From: Clostridiales bacterium UBA4039
GTDB taxonomy: Bacteria; Bacillota; Clostridia; Lachnospirales; Vallitaleaceae
Reading direction: 5' to 3'
Assembly (NCBI GenBank): GCA_002382805.1
Contig: DGAD01000027.1
Span: forward strand, 25,222-89,221
Length of the DNA: 64,000 bases
The stretch's first letter is position 1. Each line of letters begins with the position of its first letter. The position numbers and the translations under genes were made by a program. Shown here piece by piece: positions 7,515-17,285 of this stretch. The notes under the pieces were generated by a model. It was not told the origin of the DNA. It saw nothing but the letters and a program-made list of their open reading frames with translations, and searched no databases.

Positions 7515-9020
7515 ATGAATAGTATACGTAAAAAAATATATGAAAGCTATTTTTATGCCGTCATTCTAGGGATTTGCCGATGGGCAACAGCTTCAGTTTT
7601 TTTTCGTCCAACACAGTATAAAGGACATAAGAAAAAAGTGGAAGCCGTTTATAACTCTTGGTTTGCTCGAGTATTGATGAGCATAGATAGTGGATTTGAA
7701 AAAATAGCTAAACCTTTTCGTAAAGCTTTTTTCGACAGTTTTTTCATGAAAATCATTCGTCGTATTGATGTGTTTAGTCGAGAAAGTGCTCTATGGAAAG
7801 TTGCAGGACAATTTAACTTGGTCTACCTTCTTGTACTATATATTTATATAGACAAGTTTATGCGAACTTACCTCGTTGGACTGTCAAGTATTTGGGATGA
7901 AGTGCTGATGTTAGTTTTTATTGGCTGGATTCTGATACGACGGGTTTTATTTAACCAACGGTATCGCTTTAGCGATATTGACTTACCGCTTTTAAGCTTT
8001 ATTGGGATATACTTGACAGTAATGTTTCTTTATTCCCCGGAACTGAATGTGGGTATAGAAGGCTTACGAGCTGTCGTTCAATATATGTTCTGGTTCTTTC
8101 TTGTATTACAGCTATTGGATAATCAAGTGGTTATTCAGCGTACAGTGTGGCTTCTGACAGTAAGTACAGGGTTACTAGGTCTACATGGTACATATCAATA
8201 TATTACAGGCGCTGAGATGCTTGGTAACTGGGTGGATAGTAGTGAAACGATTACAACACGGGCGTACTCCATAGTAGGGGGCCCTAACGCCTTGGCGAGT
8301 GTTTTGGTTCTTGGGATTCCAATTGCTATTGGCCTATTTGTAGCAGAAAAAGACGTTATAAAGAAAATAATTTTTATGTTATCGGCATTGTTTATGGGAA
8401 CTGGATTGATTTTTACATTTTCCCGTGGTGCATGGATTGCAACATTTTTAGCGGTTGTACTTTTGTTTGTCTTTATTGGCAAGCGTCTTTTGGTTCCGAT
8501 AATCACCTTATTATTAGCCGTAGTTTTATTAGTGGATAATGTATGGAATCGTATTAGCATGCTGTTTACAAAAGAGTATGTGAGTAAAGCATCAGAAGGC
8601 GGACGAATATATCGATGGACAACTGGATTAGCAGAATGGTCGGAAAGTAAAATCATTGGGTTAGGAATCGGACGTTATGGTGGTGCAGTAGCTACAAATC
8701 ATGGACTGGCACCATTTTATATGGACAATTATTATCTAAAGACATTAACCGAATCAGGTCTTGTGGGTTTGATATCGTTTATTTTATTGCAGATACATAC
8801 AATGCTACAGTGTTTTTGGTATATCAAAGGAATGGACAAGCCGTACAATCGTGTTGTTTCCTTAAGTGTTTTTTCAGGAATGCTTGGGGTTTTGATGCAT
8901 AATGGTGTCGAAAACATTTTTGAATCACCGTTTATGGTAAGCTTCTTTTGGATGTGCGCTGCCATCATCGTCGCGACATTTAAACTAGAATATAGGGGGA
9001 CATCAAATGAAGAAGATTAA
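7515..9020 (+). CDS. O-antigen ligase/polymerase-like membrane protein (Wzy family)
   Basis: 501 residues from ATG 7515 (AAGGTG six bases upstream; an in-frame GTG at 7506 is less likely). A cytoplasmic N-terminus of ~100 residues precedes about 10 to 12 membrane helices and the large extracytoplasmic loop typical of Wzy_C proteins. FTFSRGAWIATFLAV and GLGIGRYGGAVATNHGLAPFYMDNYYLK are hallmark segments, and the Arg and His residues in them match the family's proposed catalytic sites. It would polymerise or ligate lipid-linked glycan units on the outer face of the membrane. The 3' end overlaps the glycosyltransferase gene by 14 bp, indicating translational coupling. Confidence 0.83.
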   Translation: MNSIRKKIYESYFYAVILGICRWATASVFFRPTQYKGHKKKVEAVYNSWFARVLMSIDSGFEKIAKPFRKAFFDSFFMKIIRRIDVFSRESALWKVAGQFNLVYLLVLYIYIDKFMRTYLVGLSSIWDEVLMLVFIGWILIRRVLFNQRYRFSDIDLPLLSFIGIYLTVMFLYSPELNVGIEGLRAVVQYMFWFFLVLQLLDNQVVIQRTVWLLTVSTGLLGLHGTYQYITGAEMLGNWVDSSETITTRAYSIVGGPNALASVLVLGIPIAIGLFVAEKDVIKKIIFMLSALFMGTGLIFTFSRGAWIATFLAVVLLFVFIGKRLLVPIITLLLAVVLLVDNVWNRISMLFTKEYVSKASEGGRIYRWTTGLAEWSESKIIGLGIGRYGGAVATNHGLAPFYMDNYYLKTLTESGLVGLISFILLQIHTMLQCFWYIKGMDKPYNRVVSLSVFSGMLGVLMHNGVENIFESPFMVSFFWMCAAIIVATFKLEYRGTSNEED

Positions 9021-10266
9021 GACATTATTTATTGCAAATATTTTTCCGCCAATGGGTGGATCTGGCGTTCAACGCTCAACCAAATTTGTCAAATACTTTA
9101 AAGGGCTTGAGATTGAACCTATTGTTTTAACTCGAGAATGTGATCAAGAGCAAGATGTGACACTTTTTGAAGATGTGCCTAATGATACAAAAATTATACG
9201 AACAAAAGCATATGATTATACTCAATGGCCTCAACCCTTCGCATTGTTTGGAAAAGTCATTGCACGTAAGATTTTAATTCCAGACGCAGATTATGTGTGG
9301 TACAAAAAAAGTCTTCAACGTGCAATGGAATTAATTAAAGAGGAAAAAATAGAGTGTATCTATTCAACATCGTATCCATATAGTGATCATCTCTTAGCCA
9401 GAGATATAAAGCGTCACTTTCCGGAGATTCCTTGGATTGCAGATTTTCGTGATGAATGGTCGATGAATCCATACATTATTGATAAAAAATACAGTCAATA
9501 TCGTACACGTCGTGAAAAAGCCATGGAAGAGAGTGTGGCAAAAGAGTGTGATTACTTTATTGCAAATACGCGTATCATGCATGAGAACTTTTTAAGTATG
9601 TATCCATACCTTGATAAAAAATCGACGATTATCACCAATGGATTTGATGAAGAGGATTTCTCACATATTGACAAAGAGTATCAAAGACAAGAAAAATTTC
9701 GTATTGTTCATCCGGGTGTAATCTATGGTAATAGAAAAATAGATAAGATACTTAAGGCGATGAAAGAGTTAATCGATGAAAAAATTGTAGACAAAAAAGA
9801 TGTTGAATTTAAGTTTATTGGTGATATAAAAAAGGATGTAATTCTTGAAGAGGGCAAACGCTTTGGACTGGACGATGTTATGATATGTCCGGGGTATATG
9901 AGTCATAAAGAGACGATCTTGGAACTCAATAAAGCCGAAGTGTTGCTACTGATTCTTCGTGAAGGTGAAGGTGGCAGGAATATCGCTCCTGGAAAAATCT
10001 ACGAATATATTAATTCAAACCGACCGATATTAGCCTTGGCGCCCAAAGATGGAGTGGCAGCAGAAATCGTTGACAAGACCAATACAGGTATTGTGTGTGC
10101 AACTACAGATGTTGCAGAGATAAAAAAAGGGCTGGAAAAGCTCTATAAAGGTTGGAAAAATAATGAATTTCATATTCGACCGAATTATGATATAATTAAC
10201 AATTATAGTCGAAAAACGCTTACACAGCGACTATCAGAAGTTATTCGTACAGTTGTAGAACAATGA
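9007..10266 (+). CDS. Glycosyltransferase family 4-like
   Basis: A 419-residue GT-B glycosyltransferase. The N-terminal domain opens with LFIANIFPPMGGSGVQRSTK, the usual glycine-rich acceptor-side motif. The C-terminal Rossmann domain has FRIVHPGVIYGNRKID and a late GKIYEYINSNRPILALAP segment, where Glu would contact the nucleotide sugar. It probably adds a sugar to the lipid-linked repeat unit on the cytoplasmic face. It overlaps the polymerase gene and is followed after 13 bp by csaB. Donor and acceptor cannot be predicted. Confidence 0.85.
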   Translation: MKKIKTLFIANIFPPMGGSGVQRSTKFVKYFKGLEIEPIVLTRECDQEQDVTLFEDVPNDTKIIRTKAYDYTQWPQPFALFGKVIARKILIPDADYVWYKKSLQRAMELIKEEKIECIYSTSYPYSDHLLARDIKRHFPEIPWIADFRDEWSMNPYIIDKKYSQYRTRREKAMEESVAKECDYFIANTRIMHENFLSMYPYLDKKSTIITNGFDEEDFSHIDKEYQRQEKFRIVHPGVIYGNRKIDKILKAMKELIDEKIVDKKDVEFKFIGDIKKDVILEEGKRFGLDDVMICPGYMSHKETILELNKAEVLLLILREGEGGRNIAPGKIYEYINSNRPILALAPKDGVAAEIVDKTNTGIVCATTDVAEIKKGLEKLYKGWKNNEFHIRPNYDIINNYSRKTLTQRLSEVIRTVVEQ

Positions 10267-10279
10267 AAGGGTCAGTAGA

Positions 10280-11365
10280 ATGAAAAAAGTCTTAGTAGCA
10301 GGATATTATGGATATCAAAATTCAGGAGATGATGCGATACTGCATTCAATATGTAATGATATCTTGGCGTTAGATATTGAGACATCCATCACTGTACTGT
10401 CCAATCAACCACAACTAACGATGCGCGAATATCCTGTGTTTTCGGTGAATCGTTTTAATTTTCACGATGTATTAAGAGAAATCCGTTCCTGTGATGTTCT
10501 CGTTATGGGTGGTGGAAGCTTGATTCAAGATGCGACAAGTACTCGATCGTTGTATTATTATCTTTTCCTCATTTGGAGTGCAAAGCTACATAATAAGGCA
10601 GTTATGTTATATGGCAATGGCATTGGCCCGATTCATCATTGGTATAATAAACCGGTGTCACGATATATTTTGAACAAAGTAGATATTATTACCCTTAGAG
10701 AACACCTTTCAAAAGAAGTGTTAACTAAGTTAGGCGTCAAGCGTCCCCGAATTCAAATTACAGCGGATCCGGTGTTTAACCTTGAAATTAGTCAGAATAA
10801 TGGATACAAAGATATATATGATTCTGAAAAGATTCCTAAGGACAAGCCTCTTGTTGGAGTTATGTTTCGAAGCTGGATGTATGAAGAGTCCTACACAAAG
10901 AAAATGGCAAAAATATGTGATGCGATTGTTGAAAAATATGACTATCACATTGTCTTTGTACCTATGAAGCATCCGGCGGATTTGGTCATCTCGCTTGAAA
11001 TACTTAAAAAAATGAAACACCCAGGAACGGTCATAGAAAATCGTTATAACGAAGAACAAATGATTCGGTTAATGGGAGATCTGGATCTGATTTTGAGCAT
11101 GCGTTTACATGCTTTGATTTATGGTGCACTTAATAATGTGCCAATGTTAGGATTCAATTATGATCCTAAGGTAGAATACTATGCAGAAGAGTTAAAAATC
11201 AGCTACGTAAAAAGTATGCGCCATATACGTGTCAATCAAGTTATGAAGCAGATTGATGATATTATTTCAAATAAGGATTCATATAAAGCGCATCTTAGTG
11301 AACAAGTTAAGAAACTCAAACTTCAGGCCAAAGAAAACCGAAAGTATTTACATGATTTATTATAA
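10280..11365 (+). CDS. csaB: Polysaccharide pyruvyl transferase CsaB
   Basis: 361 residues with the pyruvyl transferase fold: VLVAGYYGYQNSGDDAIL at the N-terminus, VLVMGGGSLIQDATS near residue 75, YGNGIGPI near 115 and SMRLHALIYG near 275. CsaB transfers a ketal pyruvate from phosphoenolpyruvate to secondary cell wall polymer, which then anchors proteins bearing SLH domains. This implies that the operon makes a pyruvylated secondary wall polymer or related glycan. It is the last biosynthetic gene of the run. The length matches the family. Confidence 0.9.
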   Translation: MKKVLVAGYYGYQNSGDDAILHSICNDILALDIETSITVLSNQPQLTMREYPVFSVNRFNFHDVLREIRSCDVLVMGGGSLIQDATSTRSLYYYLFLIWSAKLHNKAVMLYGNGIGPIHHWYNKPVSRYILNKVDIITLREHLSKEVLTKLGVKRPRIQITADPVFNLEISQNNGYKDIYDSEKIPKDKPLVGVMFRSWMYEESYTKKMAKICDAIVEKYDYHIVFVPMKHPADLVISLEILKKMKHPGTVIENRYNEEQMIRLMGDLDLILSMRLHALIYGALNNVPMLGFNYDPKVEYYAEELKISYVKSMRHIRVNQVMKQIDDIISNKDSYKAHLSEQVKKLKLQAKENRKYLHDLL

Positions 11366-11393
11366 TAAAGACATACAATATACGAGGTGAATT

Positions 11394-13202
11394 ATGAAAG
11401 GAACAGTTGTAAACACATGGATCAAAACCTGTAAAAAAGTCTATGACACTGAACACGTACATGCAGCATTAAAGTCTGTTGATTTTAAAGAAGATGTTGT
11501 TTTTTCTCCCTTAGTTGATGTGGAAGATGAACGCGTCTTTAAATTTGTAGAACACATGGCAGGTAATACAGGAAAAGAAGTTGCCAATGTCTGGAACGAT
11601 ATTGGGGTTGATAATATCCAAGCTTTTAAAAATGATTACCCAGCTTTTTTCAGACCGGATAATGCATTTCAATTTTTAAGTTTAATGAATGATGTACATC
11701 AAATTGTTATTAAGCGTGTCTCAGGTGCAAAACCTCCAATACTCGATATGGAACCTATAGGTGGCTCAAAGGCACGATTTACATATCGATCAAAGCGAGG
11801 AATGTTTGACTACTTTTTAGGACTCATGGAAGGGGTTCAAAAAGAGTTTGGGGAGACCATTCAGATTAAGGAGCTTAATCGAACAACAACTGAACTTGAA
11901 CTTGAACTGACGTTTGAATATACCATTGAAATACGAAAAAATTATCGAATAAACACATTGTTCTCTTTTGGATTTATCCGTAGTACCAATGTAAAAAGTG
12001 CTATTTTATCAATGGTGCTTGGAGCAGCGGTGTTGTTTCCCGTTGCTGGCATCACTCAGATGATGAATATTGGCGGAGCCGGGATTGCAGTAGGTGCTAT
12101 CGGAGTATTTACCTACATATCGAATAAAGTGATGAACCGACCGCTCAATCAGATGAACAAGGAGATATCCAGGTTGCAACAGCATAACTTTGGGGCGAGA
12201 ACCAAAGTAAAGTCAGCAGATCAATATGATGATTTGTTTAACAGTGTTAACCAGTTTAAAGACATTGTGTCCAAAGACTTTGTAGGCTTTAATAATATGG
12301 CAGATGAGATGACAACATTTACCGATGCGTTATTAGATATTTCTAATAGCATGTCCCATACTTCAGATGACATATCTGATGTTGTCGAACAGTTAGCCAA
12401 TGCTGCAGGTAGCCAAGCAGAAGAGACTGAAAAATCCATTTATATGTTGAATGATAATATTCAGGAAGTGAAAAAGATTGCAGCTGAAGAAAATAAAAAT
12501 AAAGATGAATTAGAAACTTCTGTAGCCAAAATTGAATCAAGCTTTAAAAATGTTGAAAAGACAGCGAATGAAATTGATGATGTATTAGAGAAGTTTAAAG
12601 TCGTTAAAGAAAATGGTCTTAAACTTATGGGAAGTGCCAAAGACATCACGAATATTGTTAGTCTGGTTTCTGCGATTTCTCAACAGACAAATCTGTTGGC
12701 CCTTAATGCATCTATAGAAGCTGCGAGAGCTGGAGAAGCGGGAAAAGGTTTTGCAGTAGTTGCAGAAGAAGTTCGAAAGCTATCCGAAGAAACCAACAGT
12801 GCTGTTGAGAAAATCAATAACAGCTTAGGTGTGTTTGTCGGAGAAATTGAATCCTTAGTAGATGATGTGGATGAGCAATACGTAGTCCTTGAAAAAGAAA
12901 ATGGACAATTATCAACCGCAGTCAATGAATCAAGTGATGCAAACACCACCATACAAGCCGTTGCACGAAATATGGTTCAGACATCGAAAAAACTGGAAAA
13001 AGAGACAGAATCTATTTCAGATGTATTTACCAATATTGAATCGCTTGCAGCAATTGCAGAGGAAAACTCGGCTTCGGCACAGCAAGTGAGCTCCAACGTT
13101 ACGTCCTACACTGAACAGATTAAGAGCTTGTCAGATCAAATCAATGAATTTAAAGAATTGACGAAAGAATTTAGTGAAGAATTAACAACGTACCATATAT
13201 AG
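11394..13202 (+). CDS. H-NOX heme-sensor methyl-accepting chemotaxis protein
   Basis: 602 residues. Residues 1-180 form an H-NOX domain: proximal heme ligand His102 (NDVHQ) and the heme-propionate motif Y131-x-S133-x-R135 (YRSKR). Trp9, Asn74 and Tyr140 occupy the distal-pocket positions that stabilise bound oxygen in the Thermoanaerobacter tengcongensis H-NOX, and Pro115 and Leu144 also agree. Two membrane helices (about 201-220 and 226-243) and a HAMP-like linker follow. The cytoplasmic signalling coiled coil has its hairpin tip at [20 protein letters not shown]. It likely reports O2 (or NO) to CheA. It follows csaB by 28 bp and ends at a clear terminator. Confidence 0.93.
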   Translation: MKGTVVNTWIKTCKKVYDTEHVHAALKSVDFKEDVVFSPLVDVEDERVFKFVEHMAGNTGKEVANVWNDIGVDNIQAFKNDYPAFFRPDNAFQFLSLMNDVHQIVIKRVSGAKPPILDMEPIGGSKARFTYRSKRGMFDYFLGLMEGVQKEFGETIQIKELNRTTTELELELTFEYTIEIRKNYRINTLFSFGFIRSTNVKSAILSMVLGAAVLFPVAGITQMMNIGGAGIAVGAIGVFTYISNKVMNRPLNQMNKEISRLQQHNFGARTKVKSADQYDDLFNSVNQFKDIVSKDFVGFNNMADEMTTFTDALLDISNSMSHTSDDISDVVEQLANAAGSQAEETEKSIYMLNDNIQEVKKIAAEENKNKDELETSVAKIESSFKNVEKTANEIDDVLEKFKVVKENGLKLMGSAKDITNIVSLVSAISQQTNLLALNASIEAARAGEAGKGFAVVAEEVRKLSEETNSAVEKINNSLGVFVGEIESLVDDVDEQYVVLEKENGQLSTAVNESSDANTTIQAVARNMVQTSKKLEKETESISDVFTNIESLAAIAEENSASAQQVSSNVTSYTEQIKSLSDQINEFKELTKEFSEELTTYHI

Positions 13203-13226
13203 AAAAAAATATATTCGTGATACGTC

Positions 13227-13261
13227 AAATGGCTGCTGCAAGTTGATTGCAACAGCCATTT
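13227..13261. terminator. Bidirectional terminator
   Basis: AAATGGCTG..TGCAA pairs with TTGCA.CAGCCATTT around a GTTGA loop with a single mismatch. It lies between the convergent chemoreceptor gene and the phosphatase-superfamily gene, with short U-rich flanks on both sides. Confidence 0.7.
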
Positions 13262-13285
13262 CATTGCTTTTACATAGCAAAGCAC

Positions 13286-14548
13286 TTATTTAATAAGTAA
13301 TTCATCTAAAACACGTCCATCGACATCTGGAAGGGCAACTTTAAGCAACTTGGCAAATGTCGGGGCTTCATCAACAAGATGTGCATGATCTAAGACAGCG
13401 CCTGAACGAATATCTGGACCCATAGCCAAGAATAATGTTTTTAGATTCTCATGCTCAGGTAAAAATCCATGATCACTTCGATAACAATTGGGAAGTTGCT
13501 CTCTTGGCACTACAATTTGGTTGAGTGTATGATTTCTAAAGATATAACCGTCCTTTGCTTCAAGTATAAATGAATAGGGGCCATCAAGATGATGGCTTGC
13601 AATAATTTCTTCACGCGTAAAAAAATGTTTGATGGGAGAATTGTTCATTTCGACAAAATCAGATAAGACTTGTTGGACACGGGAATACAAGGTCGTATTT
13701 GTCGGATTTTTAAGTTGTATCTGAACACTTCCACCAGCAGAATTTGCGTAGACATCATTTGATAAGCCTTCTTTTTTAAAGAGAGTGTTTAAAAAGATGA
13801 CATGGCTAAAATCATTACCCCCGTGGTCGCCGAGAAGTACAATATTGGTCGTGTTATAAAGACCAGCAGATTTTAGCGCTTCTATGAGTCTTCCAAGTCG
13901 CTGGTCCATTTTATCTAGAACATGGTACGCCTCGTCTGAAAAGACACCATGCACATGTCGGGTTGAGTCAAGTTCAGTAAAATGGATACCCATTAAATGT
14001 GGTTTTTTTTGAACAATAATATCCGTACTTGTAGCTTCGATAAAGTCATCAAGCTGGGGCTGGCTTTTTCCATTAAGCAGATGTCGGTGCTTTAAGACAA
14101 GGGGTAACATCGACATGCTACCATTTTTTAGATAAAGCGAGAACATACTTTTTCCATGGTCAGACCAAATCTCAGGAATATTATAGTCAATTGCCGATTT
14201 GGCATTAGCCATCACCGGCCAAAGAACCGAAGCTGTCTTTAAGCGCTTTCGTTTTGCAGCATCAAAAAGAGTCGGGACTTGAATAGACTTTTTATGCCAA
14301 TGCCATACTTGACGTAACGGATCCTTCGGATTTGCGATTTCATTATGATAAATCCCATGGCGATAAGGGTAGGTTCCTGTTATAATTGAAGTATGGCAAC
14401 AATAGGTAAGCGAAGGGTAAATCGATTCCACGGATTTGATATAGCTACCCTGCTCCATAAAGTATTTGAAATTCGTTAAGGTACGAAGGTAGGATAAATC
14501 TTTTGCATTTAACGCATCTAGAGATATAATTAATAAATTGTTGATCAT
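13286..14548 (-). CDS. Alkaline phosphatase superfamily phosphodiesterase (ENPP-like)
   Basis: 420 residues without a signal sequence. Metal ligands and the nucleophile of type I phosphodiesterase/nucleotide pyrophosphatases are visible: Asp in ISLDAL near residue 10, Thr in YPSLTYCCHTSIITGTYP near 48, Asp and His in TELDSTRHVHG, DHGG near residue 205 and a late SDHGF. The family hydrolyses phosphodiesters or phosphomonoesters with two zinc ions. Substrate is unknown; lack of an export signal suggests a cytoplasmic role. It is monocistronic with its own promoter (14580-14608). Confidence 0.82.
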   Translation of the reverse strand: MINNLLIISLDALNAKDLSYLRTLTNFKYFMEQGSYIKSVESIYPSLTYCCHTSIITGTYPYRHGIYHNEIANPKDPLRQVWHWHKKSIQVPTLFDAAKRKRLKTASVLWPVMANAKSAIDYNIPEIWSDHGKSMFSLYLKNGSMSMLPLVLKHRHLLNGKSQPQLDDFIEATSTDIIVQKKPHLMGIHFTELDSTRHVHGVFSDEAYHVLDKMDQRLGRLIEALKSAGLYNTTNIVLLGDHGGNDFSHVIFLNTLFKKEGLSNDVYANSAGGSVQIQLKNPTNTTLYSRVQQVLSDFVEMNNSPIKHFFTREEIIASHHLDGPYSFILEAKDGYIFRNHTLNQIVVPREQLPNCYRSDHGFLPEHENLKTLFLAMGPDIRSGAVLDHAHLVDEAPTFAKLLKVALPDVDGRVLDELLIK

Positions 14549-14579
14549 AATTTCCTCCTATACAAGTTGGGTTTCTTTA

Positions 14580-14608
14580 ATTATACTATAGATATAGTAA
14601 CGGAACAA
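14580..14608 (-). promoter_or_regulatory. Promoter of the phosphodiesterase gene
   Basis: On the minus strand TTGTTC (14603-14608) and TATAAT (14580-14585) are 17 bp apart. The spacer contains a small palindrome, ACTATAGATATAGT, which could be an operator. Confidence 0.65.
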
Positions 14609-14665
14609 ATAACAATAAAGCATATGACACCATAGATAAGTTACAGTAACAAGGAGATTAAGCCA

Positions 14666-15541
14666 ATGATGAGAAAACGCAACCTTATTCAACAAATGAA
14701 TCGGTTTATTTTATTAAGACAGATGATATACTTGATTCTTTTTTTAGGAATCATTAGTGGGTTAGTTTATTATATACTTGTACAATATCATATTATTAAG
14801 AGCCAAAAGACAATTGAACCGATTGTTATTATCAGTGCAATCTTTGTGTTGGCATTGATTAACGGTTTTTTACTCCTAAGAGATGGAAGCTTATATCGTC
14901 GCTTTATTTTTAATACGGAAAGTAGAGAGCATGCGTTTACTCATGTTGAAAAGCTCAATCAAGACTTGCGTGCACAACGCCATGATTTTCTCAATCATAT
15001 TCAAGTGCTCTATAGCCTGATGGAGTTAGAAGAATATGAAGAAACACGTACGTATTTGAATCACCTCTATGGAGATATTATTAAGGTGGGCTCAAGAATT
15101 AAAACAGAAAGTGTCTCGGTGAATGCGCTTTTGCAAGCAAAGTCCAACGAAGCAGAAAAAAAAGGGATACAATTTCAAATCCTTCTTAAATCCCAGTTAT
15201 CCAATATACCTATCGGAGAGTGGGAGCTATGCCGTATACTTGGCAATCTTATTGACAATGCATTTGATGCATTAGATAATTCGAATAAACCTAACAAAAC
15301 GGTAACGATCCAAATTTATGAGGCCATAAAATCTATTGAAATACGTGTCCGAAATAATGGACCCTTTATTCCGGAACATATGCGTCATAAGATTTTTGAG
15401 GCAGGCTTTAGCAGTAAGGGAGAAAAAGAAGAACGGGGTATGGGACTTTATATCGTTAACGATTTGTTGGAAAATCAAGGGCATAGTATTGTATTAGAAC
15501 AAGAAGGGGACGTCTGTTTTCATATTTCATTAAAAAAGTGA
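14666..15541 (+). CDS. Spo0B/CitA-type sensor histidine kinase
   Basis: 291 residues. Two membrane helices (about 18-40 and 50-70) precede a Spo0B-like dimerisation helix pair, in which His of LRAQRHDFLNHIQVL is the phosphorylation site. A HATPase domain follows with LGNLIDNAFDAL (N box) and GMGLYIVNDLL (G box). Such kinases have little extracytoplasmic sensing part and often sense through the membrane. Its natural partner appears to be the LytTR regulator at 17286, which is separated from it by the NfeD/flotillin genes. ATG 14666 has AAGGAG nine bases upstream. Confidence 0.85.
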   Translation: MMRKRNLIQQMNRFILLRQMIYLILFLGIISGLVYYILVQYHIIKSQKTIEPIVIISAIFVLALINGFLLLRDGSLYRRFIFNTESREHAFTHVEKLNQDLRAQRHDFLNHIQVLYSLMELEEYEETRTYLNHLYGDIIKVGSRIKTESVSVNALLQAKSNEAEKKGIQFQILLKSQLSNIPIGEWELCRILGNLIDNAFDALDNSNKPNKTVTIQIYEAIKSIEIRVRNNGPFIPEHMRHKIFEAGFSSKGEKEERGMGLYIVNDLLENQGHSIVLEQEGDVCFHISLKK

Positions 15542-15580
15542 TGTTTTAATCCGGTTTTTGATGTTTTGAGGCAGGATGAG

Positions 15581-15608
15581 TTGTAATTTATTCTAAAAGG
15601 CGTATGAT
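15581..15608 (+). promoter_or_regulatory. Possible promoter of the NfeD/flotillin module
   Basis: TTGTAA (15581-15586) and TATGAT (15603-15608) with a 16-bp spacer, 31 bp before the NfeD start. It would let the module be transcribed apart from the kinase gene. Confidence 0.5.
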
Positions 15609-15639
15609 GAAACTATAGATGTAAATTAGGAGGTGCATT

Positions 15640-16092
15640 ATGGAGTGGATAGCAATAATTCTTATAGTTATAGGAATTCTATTATTAGTTGCAGAAATCT
15701 TTATTCCTAGTTTTGGTATTACCGGTGCATTAGGAATTGTTCTAATTATCGTCGGGGTGATTATAACTGCAGAAACCTTTATGGCAGGCATCATTATATT
15801 TGCAGTGATTATTGGCATTGCAATGGTCTTGATGATTCTGGCGTATAAATTGGTTTCAACAAAGGGAAGTCCTTTTGTGTTAACCGAAAATCTTCATGAA
15901 GATACACCAGAAAATCTTGAGTATTTTAAAGGGAAAAAAGGCGTGGCGATAACGCCTCTAAGACCTTCGGGAACAGGAGACTTTGATGGTGTACGACTCG
16001 ATGTGCTAACCAAAGGCGAATTTATTGAAAAAGGCACAAGTATCCTTGTAGATGAAGTTGCAGGCAAACGTATTTTTGTTAAAAAAGTTTAG
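15640..16092 (+). CDS. nfeD: NfeD family membrane protein (short form)
   Basis: 150 residues. Two or three hydrophobic segments fill the first ~75 residues, including a [17 protein letters not shown] glycine-rich pair. The C-terminal ~65 residues form an OB-fold domain: [15 protein letters not shown], then [23 protein letters not shown]. This is the short NfeD1b type without a serine protease domain. NfeD proteins pair with flotillins in membrane microdomains, and the flotillin gene begins 11 bp later behind AGGAGGG. Function beyond partnership with FloA is inferred. Confidence 0.9.
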   Translation: MEWIAIILIVIGILLLVAEIFIPSFGITGALGIVLIIVGVIITAETFMAGIIIFAVIIGIAMVLMILAYKLVSTKGSPFVLTENLHEDTPENLEYFKGKKGVAITPLRPSGTGDFDGVRLDVLTKGEFIEKGTSILVDEVAGKRIFVKKV

Positions 16093-16103
16093 GAGGGTTT
16101 TAT

Positions 16104-17102
16104 ATGAGAATCTTTACATTGGGAGTGGCTAATCTGCCTCAGGAATTAGGAACATTGGTTATTGTTGGTTTGGTTGTATTAATCCTTGCTATTTTCTTTA
16201 GTGTCATACCAATCCGTTTATGGATAGCGGCTATTGCATCCAATGCAAAAGTAGGGATTATTACACTGATTGGAATGAAGTTACGTCGTGTAAAACCATC
16301 CAATATTGTACTACCGCTTATTCGTGCAACCAAAGCAGGTTTAGATGTATCTATTAATCAATTAGAATCTCATTATCTTTCAGGAGGGAAAGTAGGACGA
16401 GTTGTTGACGCGCTTATTGCAGCTCACCGAGCGAAGCTAGAATTAAGCTTTGAACGTGCAGCGGCCATTGACCTTGCAGGAAGAGATGTACTAGAGGCGG
16501 TACGCATGAGCGTTAAGCCAAAAATCATTGAAACACCGGCAGTTATCGCAGTGGCAAAAGATGGTATAGAAGTTAAAGCTATTGCACGGGTAACCGTTCG
16601 CGCAAACCTTGATCGCCTCGTGGGTGGTGCAGGTGAAGAGACTGTGATTGCACGTGTTGGTGAAGGTATTGTTACCACAGTTGGTAGTGCCGAAAGTCAT
16701 AAAGAAGTTTTAGAAAATCCGGATTCAATATCGGAGCGTGTTCTTAGCAAAGGACTGGATTCAGGAACGGCATTTGAGATTTTATCCATTGATATTGCAG
16801 ATATTGACTTAGGTAAGAATATAGGTGCCCGCCTTCAAATTGAGCAGGCTGAAGCTGATAAGCAAATTGCACAGGCACGCGCAGAAAAACGACGCGCCAT
16901 AGCCATTGCCCAAGAACAAGAAATGCGAGCACGGGTTGAAGAGATGCGTGCAAAAGTTGTCGAAGCGGAAGCAAAGATTCCACTAGCGATTGCCAAGGCA
17001 TTTGAAAATGGACAATTGGGTATCATGGATTATTATCGAATGGAGAACATTAAGTCGGATACTGCAATGCGAGAAGCCATTAGCGAAGGCAGTGAAGAAT
17101 AG
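16104..17102 (+). CDS. floA: Flotillin-like protein FloA
   Basis: 332 residues with a short hydrophobic hairpin at residues ~12-40 ([19 protein letters not shown]) that anchors the protein to the inner leaflet. An SPFH/band-7 domain follows ([29 protein letters not shown]-like segment). A long alanine-glutamate coiled coil ([20 protein letters not shown]) comes near the C-terminus. FloA organises membrane microdomains and influences envelope signalling proteins and membrane fluidity. It is adjacent to nfeD and lies between the genes of a two-component pair, so it may scaffold that kinase. Confidence 0.95.
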   Translation: MRIFTLGVANLPQELGTLVIVGLVVLILAIFFSVIPIRLWIAAIASNAKVGIITLIGMKLRRVKPSNIVLPLIRATKAGLDVSINQLESHYLSGGKVGRVVDALIAAHRAKLELSFERAAAIDLAGRDVLEAVRMSVKPKIIETPAVIAVAKDGIEVKAIARVTVRANLDRLVGGAGEETVIARVGEGIVTTVGSAESHKEVLENPDSISERVLSKGLDSGTAFEILSIDIADIDLGKNIGARLQIEQAEADKQIAQARAEKRRAIAIAQEQEMRARVEEMRAKVVEAEAKIPLAIAKAFENGQLGIMDYYRMENIKSDTAMREAISEGSEE

Positions 17103-17114
17103 GTGGTGCATACC

Positions 17115-17279
17115 ATGAAAAAAAGATCTGATGAGTATAAGCAGTATTCAGAGGTGGATTATAACCAGGAACAAAAGAAAAAAGTATTAAAGCATCCCCT
17201 TTTAAAAGGCGCTTCAAAAAAAGATCTAAAACGCGGAATTATATATAGTGAAGTATTAGGAAAGCCGAAAGGTTGGTAG
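17115..17279 (+). CDS. Small basic protein of unknown function (54 aa)
   Basis: Starts at ATG 17115 behind AGGTGG and ends at TAG 17277-17279. The 54-residue product is lysine-rich and soluble (KKRSDEYKQYSEVDYN.. ending GKPKGW) with no membrane segment or known motif. Three features make it look real: 12 bp after floA, six bp before the LytTR regulator, and a proper ribosome site. It could be an adaptor between the flotillin module and the response regulator; I do not recognise it. Confidence 0.65.
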   Translation: MKKRSDEYKQYSEVDYNQEQKKKVLKHPLLKGASKKDLKRGIIYSEVLGKPKGW

Positions 17280-17285
17280 TTGACA

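Noticed and set aside
8195-8656. 153-codon minus-strand frame inside the polymerase gene
   Set aside because: Opposite the membrane helices of a recognisable Wzy-like protein; no ribosome site.
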